In this document: positions 59,079-64,000 of the stretch, in pieces
Numbering within the stretch: position 1 is the stretch's first letter
How the letters are laid out: the number at the start of each line of letters is the position of its first letter
Source: Chitinophagaceae bacterium
GTDB lineage: Bacteria; Bacteroidota; Bacteroidia; Chitinophagales; Chitinophagaceae
NCBI GenBank assembly: GCA_024707305.1
Contig: JANPZZ010000018.1
Coordinates: 307,559 to 371,558, forward strand
Reading direction: 5' to 3'
DNA: 64,000 nucleotides
Translations under genes and position numbers: made by a program
Notes under the pieces: generated by a model
Told to the model about the DNA's origin: nothing
Databases searched by the model: none
The model's input: the letters and a program-made list of their open reading frames with translations, nothing else

Positions 59079-60509
59079 TTATGGCAATGGCATACTGAGT
59101 ATCAATTCAGTACCCTGTCCTGGTTCACTAAAAATCTCCACGTTGGCGCCAATCATCATGGCGCGTTCGCGTACTCCTACCAGTCCTAAAGTCTTTCGCG
59201 GCTCTTTGTTATCCGATTTAAAGCCTTTCCCCGTATCCATCACTTTCATGATGATATTCCCATTTGTTATTTCCAGGGTTGACTTTACAGTACACGGGCC
59301 CGCGTGTCGCGCAACGTTGGTAAGCGACTCCTGGTAAATCCGGAAAAAGCCGGTGGCCACATCCGGATCCAGTTCATAACGCTTTGCCTTTTCGTCGGCA
59401 TTAAAACTTGTTTCGATATTAAAGCGTTTGGTAAACTCCTGGCTCTGCCATTCCAGTGCCGCCACAAGTCCTAAATCATCGAGCATACTCGGACGAAGCT
59501 CCGATGCAATTTTGCGGATGCTTTTAATTGCCTCGTCGATGAGGCTAAACACTTCCCCGAATTTTGTTTCCAGTTGGTTGGCCGTTTTCCCGGCAGCAAC
59601 CGCATTCTTTAATGTAAAAACATCCATCTTCAAACCCGTGAGCTGCTGCCCCAGTTCATCATGTATTTCTCTTGCAATCCTTCTTTGTTCCTGTTCACGA
59701 ATACTATTGAGACGGTGGGTAAGGCTGCGCAATTGCACACTTAATTCTTTCAACTCCAGCTCCGACTTTTTGCTGGTCGAAATATCCATGCCGATACCCA
59801 GCAGGCAGGCACTGCCACCATATTCGATTTCTGTTTGTAGTAAAAGATAAGGAATACGGCTTCCATCTTTACCTATCAATGTCACTTCTTCCCCCTGCGG
59901 TCCCGATTCTGAAAACCAGGGCCCCGCTGTCGATGAAATTGTTTGCCTGTCTGCTTTAAAAAAATCCCAGGGCTTCATTCGCGCTACTTCGTTGTATTGG
60001 TAATGTGACACAAACTCAAGGTTGCGATTCCAGCGAATAAAGCGGCCACTTTTATCGTATAGGTAAAATATACCCGGGAGACTATTAATAATTTCTACTG
60101 AAAGATTTTTTTCCTGCTCTACTTCCTTCTGCGATTTTTTCCTTTCAATCGCTTTCATGATTGCAGTAGGAAGACGCGTCAGGTTGGTCTTAAGTATATA
60201 ATCATCCGCGCCATCCTGAATAATCTTTACAGCAAATTCTTCCGACACAGTTCCTGTGACCAGTATAAATGCGGTTTGCGGGTGAATTGTCTTCACCAGC
60301 TTCAGGGCTTCAGTTGAATTGTACTGAGGCAATGCGTTATCAGACAATACAGCATGAAATCCATTGTCGTTAAGAGCATTAAAAAAACCGCGCTCATCGG
60401 ATGCGACTACTGCCTGGAAATTCAATCCTGAACGTTTTAAGACCCGTTGTATCAGGTCGGCATCGTCAGGACTATCTTCGAGGATCAGCAGTTTAAGTTC
60501 CTGTGTCAT
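59079..60509 (-). CDS. Hybrid REC-PAS-HisKA_3 sensor histidine kinase
   Basis: 476 residues. An N-terminal receiver domain (LLILEDSPDDADL, phospho-acceptor Asp in AVLSDNALP, lysine in YILKTNLTR) is followed by a PAS domain (residues about 135-255). A HisKA_3 dimer with the phospho-His in RRIAREIHDELGQQLTGLK comes next, then an HATPase (YQESLTNVARHAG, VMDTGKGF, GLVGVRERAMMIGANV). HisKA_3 kinases usually signal to NarL-type regulators, so the orphan regulator at 22531 is a possible partner. It starts 10 nt after the adjacent response regulator stop. Confidence 0.93.
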   Translation of the reverse strand: MTQELKLLILEDSPDDADLIQRVLKRSGLNFQAVVASDERGFFNALNDNGFHAVLSDNALPQYNSTEALKLVKTIHPQTAFILVTGTVSEEFAVKIIQDGADDYILKTNLTRLPTAIMKAIERKKSQKEVEQEKNLSVEIINSLPGIFYLYDKSGRFIRWNRNLEFVSHYQYNEVARMKPWDFFKADRQTISSTAGPWFSESGPQGEEVTLIGKDGSRIPYLLLQTEIEYGGSACLLGIGMDISTSKKSELELKELSVQLRSLTHRLNSIREQEQRRIAREIHDELGQQLTGLKMDVFTLKNAVAAGKTANQLETKFGEVFSLIDEAIKSIRKIASELRPSMLDDLGLVAALEWQSQEFTKRFNIETSFNADEKAKRYELDPDVATGFFRIYQESLTNVARHAGPCTVKSTLEITNGNIIMKVMDTGKGFKSDNKEPRKTLGLVGVRERAMMIGANVEIFSEPGQGTELILSMPLP

Positions 60510-60519
60510 ATTCCATTTT

Positions 60520-60960
60520 TCAATCGAAATTCTGATTCAATACAAGCCAGTACATGCCGAGGTCGGCCACTGCATTGGTGAATGATTCAAAATTTACAGG
60601 TTTAACTATATAGCTGTTTGCGCCGAGGCGATAGCTTTCAACAATGTCAGATTCTTCTTTTGAAGAGGTGAGTACCACGACTGGAAATTTCTTCGTCCTC
60701 TCGTCGGATTTGATCCTGCGTAAAATATCAAGCCCATCCACTTTCGGGAGCTTCAGGTCCAGTAATATCAGTTTGGGTTTGAATCCTTCCTGTTTGTCGG
60801 CATATTTCCCTTCGCCGAAAATAAATTCCAGCGCTTCCACGCCGTCATCAATATGCAGCAACTTGTTTGCCAGCTTATGCTTTTTTAAGGCCCGGATTGT
60901 TAATTCGGCCTCATCCCTGTTATCTTCAATGAGCAGTATTTCAACTTCTTTGTGTTCCAT
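60520..60960 (-). CDS. Single-domain response regulator, Rcp1-like
   Basis: 146 residues, receiver domain only: acidic pair LLIEDNRDEAEL, phospho-acceptor Asp in ILLDLKLPKVDG near residue 72, Thr/Ser in VVVLTSSKEE and lysine in YIVKPVNFESF. This is the Rcp1 type that takes phosphate from phytochrome-like or PAS kinases. Lies between two kinase genes in one operon (18 nt and 10 nt spacings). Confidence 0.94.
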   Translation of the reverse strand: MEHKEVEILLIEDNRDEAELTIRALKKHKLANKLLHIDDGVEALEFIFGEGKYADKQEGFKPKLILLDLKLPKVDGLDILRRIKSDERTKKFPVVVLTSSKEESDIVESYRLGANSYIVKPVNFESFTNAVADLGMYWLVLNQNFD

Positions 60961-60978
60961 GTGAACGATTTCTGATTA

Positions 60979-63147
60979 TTATTTTGGTAATGAAAATGTA
61001 AACGTGGTTCCTTTTTCCGGGCGCTGAGTCAACCCATATCTTTCCACCATGTCGTTTCACAATCCGGTAAGCAACCGCCAGGCCAATACCGGTTCCTTCA
61101 AATTCGCTGGCCTTATGCAGGCGCTGAAACACACCAAAGAGTTTATCGGCATAAGCCATATCAAACCCAACACCATTATCCTTCACACTAAAATGATAAT
61201 CATTCCCCATGTCCTGGGCGTGAATAGTAATATGCGGTTCTTTTTCTTTCGAAGAATATTTAAAAGCATTTGAAATCAGGTTGACCCAAACCTGTTGGAT
61301 AAGGCTTGTATCGGCCATCGTTGTAGGAAGCGTGCCAGTTTCTACACGCGCAGATTTGCCATAAGTTTGCCTCAGGTCATCCACCACCTGATCTACAATC
61401 GTTCGCATTGAAACCCAGTCAAGAGCAAGTTCTTTACGACTGGTACGCGAAAGATCAAGCAGATCGTCGATCAACTGCCCCATGCGTCGTGCATTTGCTT
61501 TAATGACGCCCAGGATACGCTGGCCTTCTTCATCAAATTTTTCCGCGTAATCTTCTTTCAGGATATCGGCATAACCATCGATGATACGCAAAGGCGCACG
61601 CAGGTCATGTGAAACAGAATAAGTAAATGATTCCAGTTCGCGGTTTACTTCCCGAATTGAATCTTCTGTTTGTTTACGTTCAGATATATCACGAATGGCT
61701 GCAGCTACATATTTACCTCCCGTGGTTTCTATGGGCGCCAGACTGATCTCTACAGGAATTGTAGTTCCATCTTTTTTCAACGCAAACAATTCCAGCCCCA
61801 GCCCCATCGTCCTGATTTTTGGCGATGCAAAAAAGCTGGTTCTGTGTTGTGCATGTTTGTCACGCAATGCTGCCGGCAATAAAACATCCACCGTATTGCC
61901 AATCAACTCATCTCTGGAAAATCCAAACACCAGCTCGGTTTGTTTATTTACCAGTGCAATCAATCCTTTTGAATCAACGATAATTGTAGCATCTGGTGCC
62001 GATTCGAGTAATGCCTTAAATCGGTCTTCGCTTGCTTGCAGTTGATGTAATTTTTCCTCCAGCTCACGCGTCCGCTTTTGAACGATTTCTTCCTGTTGTT
62101 CATACGACTTCCTTATTCTTTCCACCATCACGTTGAATGATCCTGCCAGGGCGCCCAGTTCGTCAGTTCGCTTACTGTGTACTTCCGGTGTAAAATCACC
62201 CGAGGCTACCGCAGAGGCAGCTTTCGAGAGTCGGCGAATGGGAACTGTAATATTCCGGGAAATAATCCATGTGATCAAAGCGCCGGCAACAAAAAGTATT
62301 GCACCGATAAACATCATCCAGTTCAGGGAATTCTTAATAGGCTTTAATACTTCATCTTCGGAAAGTGCGATATGCAATATCCAACTGGTATTGGCAATTG
62401 GCCTTTCCATTGCCAGTGGATTATCCTTGCCTGATATGGGTGCCGGGATCGCGCTGTAGAGATTTGTCCAAACACTCCCATCGTTGTTACCAACTGAAAT
62501 CGTTGCGCCGTCACCGAGCAACAGGTAAAATTGCTCCAGCGATTCACGGCTGGTTCTTTGCTGCCGCCAACGCAAAAAATATCCCTTCTCATTTGCCGGA
62601 CCTTTTAACCGGGAAATAATAGGATAATACAAGAACGAGTCCACCACGTATATCTTTCCAATGATAACGGAGTCATTTTTTTCCAGACCGGTAATCATGG
62701 CCCGGTATGCTTCGGGCTCCACCTCACGGTGGGCACCAAGAATATGAATACGATTGAAATTGCTATCAAGAATTTCAGCTGAAGCCCAGGTGCTATCTGT
62801 TAGTGTGGTTCTTAAAACCTGTAACCCCCCTCAAGGCTGTCCGCCGCTGTTGCCGTTTTCGACAACATTGCACCCAGGGATTCATTTTTTGAAGTCTGTA
62901 AATGTGCCCTTCCAATAGCCTGCGCTGATCGGGCAAAAATGGTAGACATCTGCTCCGTTACCTCTTTGATACGAAGATGGCCGTTTTGAATTGCGAACTT
63001 ACGAGCGTAGATATAAGAAATGGTTGCAAATGCTCCGATTATGAGCAATAAGAGCAACCCAATCAATATGGGGAGACGGGCTTGTAAGGAGATACCCTTA
63101 CTCCTGCCAATGTCTACAGGCTGGTAAGTGTTGTTTGAAACACTCAT
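60979..63147 (-). CDS. Membrane-bound HAMP-PAS sensor histidine kinase (two frameshifts)
   Basis: About 722 residues. The N-terminal frame (62812-63147) gives the first membrane helix (LPILIGLLLLLIIGAFATISYIYA) and the start of the extracytoplasmic sensor. It breaks in the C run near 62826-62831. The main frame holds the rest of a Cache-like sensor, the second helix (NWMMFIGAILFVAGALITWII), HAMP, coiled coil, a PAS domain, HisKA with the phospho-His in TYSVSHDLRAPLRIIDGY, and an HATPase (WVNLISNAFKYSS, VKDNGVGFD, GTGIGLAVAYRIV). An extra A near 61014-61019 hides the true end, GKGTTFTFSLPK, with stop at 60979. It signals presumably to the adjacent Rcp1-like regulator. Confidence 0.92.
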
Positions 63148-63393
63148 GAGTTTGGTTCCGAATGATTAGTGATAGTATAGTCGCAACTATTAATTCATTC
63201 AACTACAAAAGTTAAAACCGTCGTAATAGCAGCTGTTTAAAGGTAGTCAATTCAATATGCAAGGCAAAATTAAGTTTACACAAATGAAATTCCTATTGCC
63301 AACATATGCACTCCTGCAGTAATGTCGCGCAAAATATCGAACGACATTTGTCAATCACGCATCCAAAAATTTGATATTTATCAGCGAAATTAT
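63148..63393. other. Intergenic region upstream of the kinase cluster
   Basis: Should hold the promoter of the minus-strand two-component operon. AT-rich, with no array, hairpin or small gene that I can support. Confidence 0.4.
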
Positions 63394-63832
63394 CTAATTA
63401 CAAAAATTGTGCACACCATGCGGTAATGGTACGTTCACCTTTCCTTTTAATTCACTTCGCTTCACTCCATTCTCAAAAAGTGACTTCCCTTTTGGTATTT
63501 CGATTACAAGTGTGGCTCCGGCTATTGTCGGGAACGACAGCCCGGTAAGCGATTTCTTTGCCTTCCCTTTGCCATGATGATTCGATGGTGCCATAAGTGC
63601 TTTTATAAGAAACAGAAAAATCAGGAAAGACCTTCAGCAAAAAAAGGCCGCAGGTAGAAATGTTTAAATCCCGGTGATTCAGGATCGGGATGTATTCCGC
63701 CGAGTGCTTTAAAGAACCAGCACCAATCTCTCCGAACATAATATGGTTCATGCTGATGTCGGATTTTCCGCAACAATCGGCCAGTTCTCATAGAGGAAGT
63801 GGCGCCGTTTTTAATCCACCAGCCCCAGCCGG
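63394..63832 (-). CDS. C-terminal fragment of a GH78-like (alpha-L-rhamnosidase) protein, multiply frameshifted
   Basis: Pieces in three frames read in order as the end of a GH78-type catalytic barrel and its C-terminal beta-domain: PGWGWWIKNGATS (near 63800-63832), LYENWPIV, then SMNHIMFGEIGAGSLK, then YGTIESSWQREGKEIAYRAVVP, then TIAGATLVIEIPKGKSLFENG. The end is at 63394. The frames change at least three times in 450 nt, far more often than elsewhere, so the sequence near this edge is poor. The N-terminal bulk of the gene lies beyond the window. Family assignment rests on motif order only. Confidence 0.55.
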
Positions 63833-63952
63833 GAAACTATCGCGGGTTGCGGTTGATAGGCTAGCTGACCATGACCATTTTAGGTGCTGTCGATTCCTTG
63901 TTTGTAGTCGTCTGCTTAACCTTAGCAATAGCCGCAACTGAACGAAGTACAA

Positions 63953-64000
<48 letters not shown>

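Overview
The window looks like a chromosomal contig from a gliding-type Bacteroidota, most likely a Chitinophagaceae relative. The grounds are SprA, PorP/SprF and both type A and type B T9SS sorting domains, promoters of the Bacteroidota form (TTTG, then about 20 nt, then TAnnTTTG), a DUF2795 acidic micro-protein, and few Shine-Dalgarno sequences. No rRNA, tRNA, CRISPR array, IS transposase or prophage was seen.

Layout. 1-3534 (minus): a nucleotide-sugar operon (sugar dehydrogenase, hexapeptide N-acetyltransferase, tandem flavin-reductase-like protein, DegT aminotransferase). 3948-5754: an integral membrane GT-C-like protein. 5751-9995: an RHS island with a core whose tip looks like a clan-CD (DUF4347/caspase-like) toxin, a candidate immunity gene, a displaced orphan RHS tip, and short tandem-repeat arrays at both edges. 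10003-17888: sprA and ruvA. 17913-23181: Cys/Met PLP enzyme, fabH, a GT2 glycosyltransferase, rsmG and a NarL-type regulator. 23444-29410 (minus): M1 peptidase, PepSY-like protein, rsmI, purS, pssA and an M24 aminopeptidase. 29798-31404: pckA, followed by about 0.9 kb of repeats. 32365-41215: deoxynucleoside kinase, trpS, gatC, two ABC ATPases with a membrane partner, pduO-type adenosyltransferase, lolD, DUF2795 and fabI. 41250-45420: recN, a zinc-ribbon coiled-coil protein and a Nif3-like protein. 45667-52455: DinB, then a T9SS surface module (giant PKD protein, PorP/SprF, small type A-CTD protein). 52515-58818: rlmI-like methyltransferase and the proteostasis run grpE-dnaJ-clpP-clpP2-clpX. 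58843-63147 (minus): a small lipoprotein and a two-component cluster. The right edge holds a damaged GH78-like fragment and ends in a 47-nt A run.

Two features dominate. First, more than 30 single-base frameshifts, mostly at homopolymers, break conserved housekeeping genes (pckA, trpS, fabI, fabH, recN, clpX, sprA and others). These are almost certainly sequencing or assembly indels rather than pseudogenes, so I describe the intended full-length products. Second, the intergenic spaces carry several families of degenerate short-period arrays (two with an exact 7-nt period, one of 8 nt, one of about 22 nt) plus REP-like palindromes. The arrays often occur as inverted pairs, and they flank the RHS island.

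The most interesting system is the RHS locus. It combines a protease-like toxin tip, a candidate immunity partner, an orphan tip, and two palindromic insertions inside the orphan whose lengths jointly restore the reading frame.
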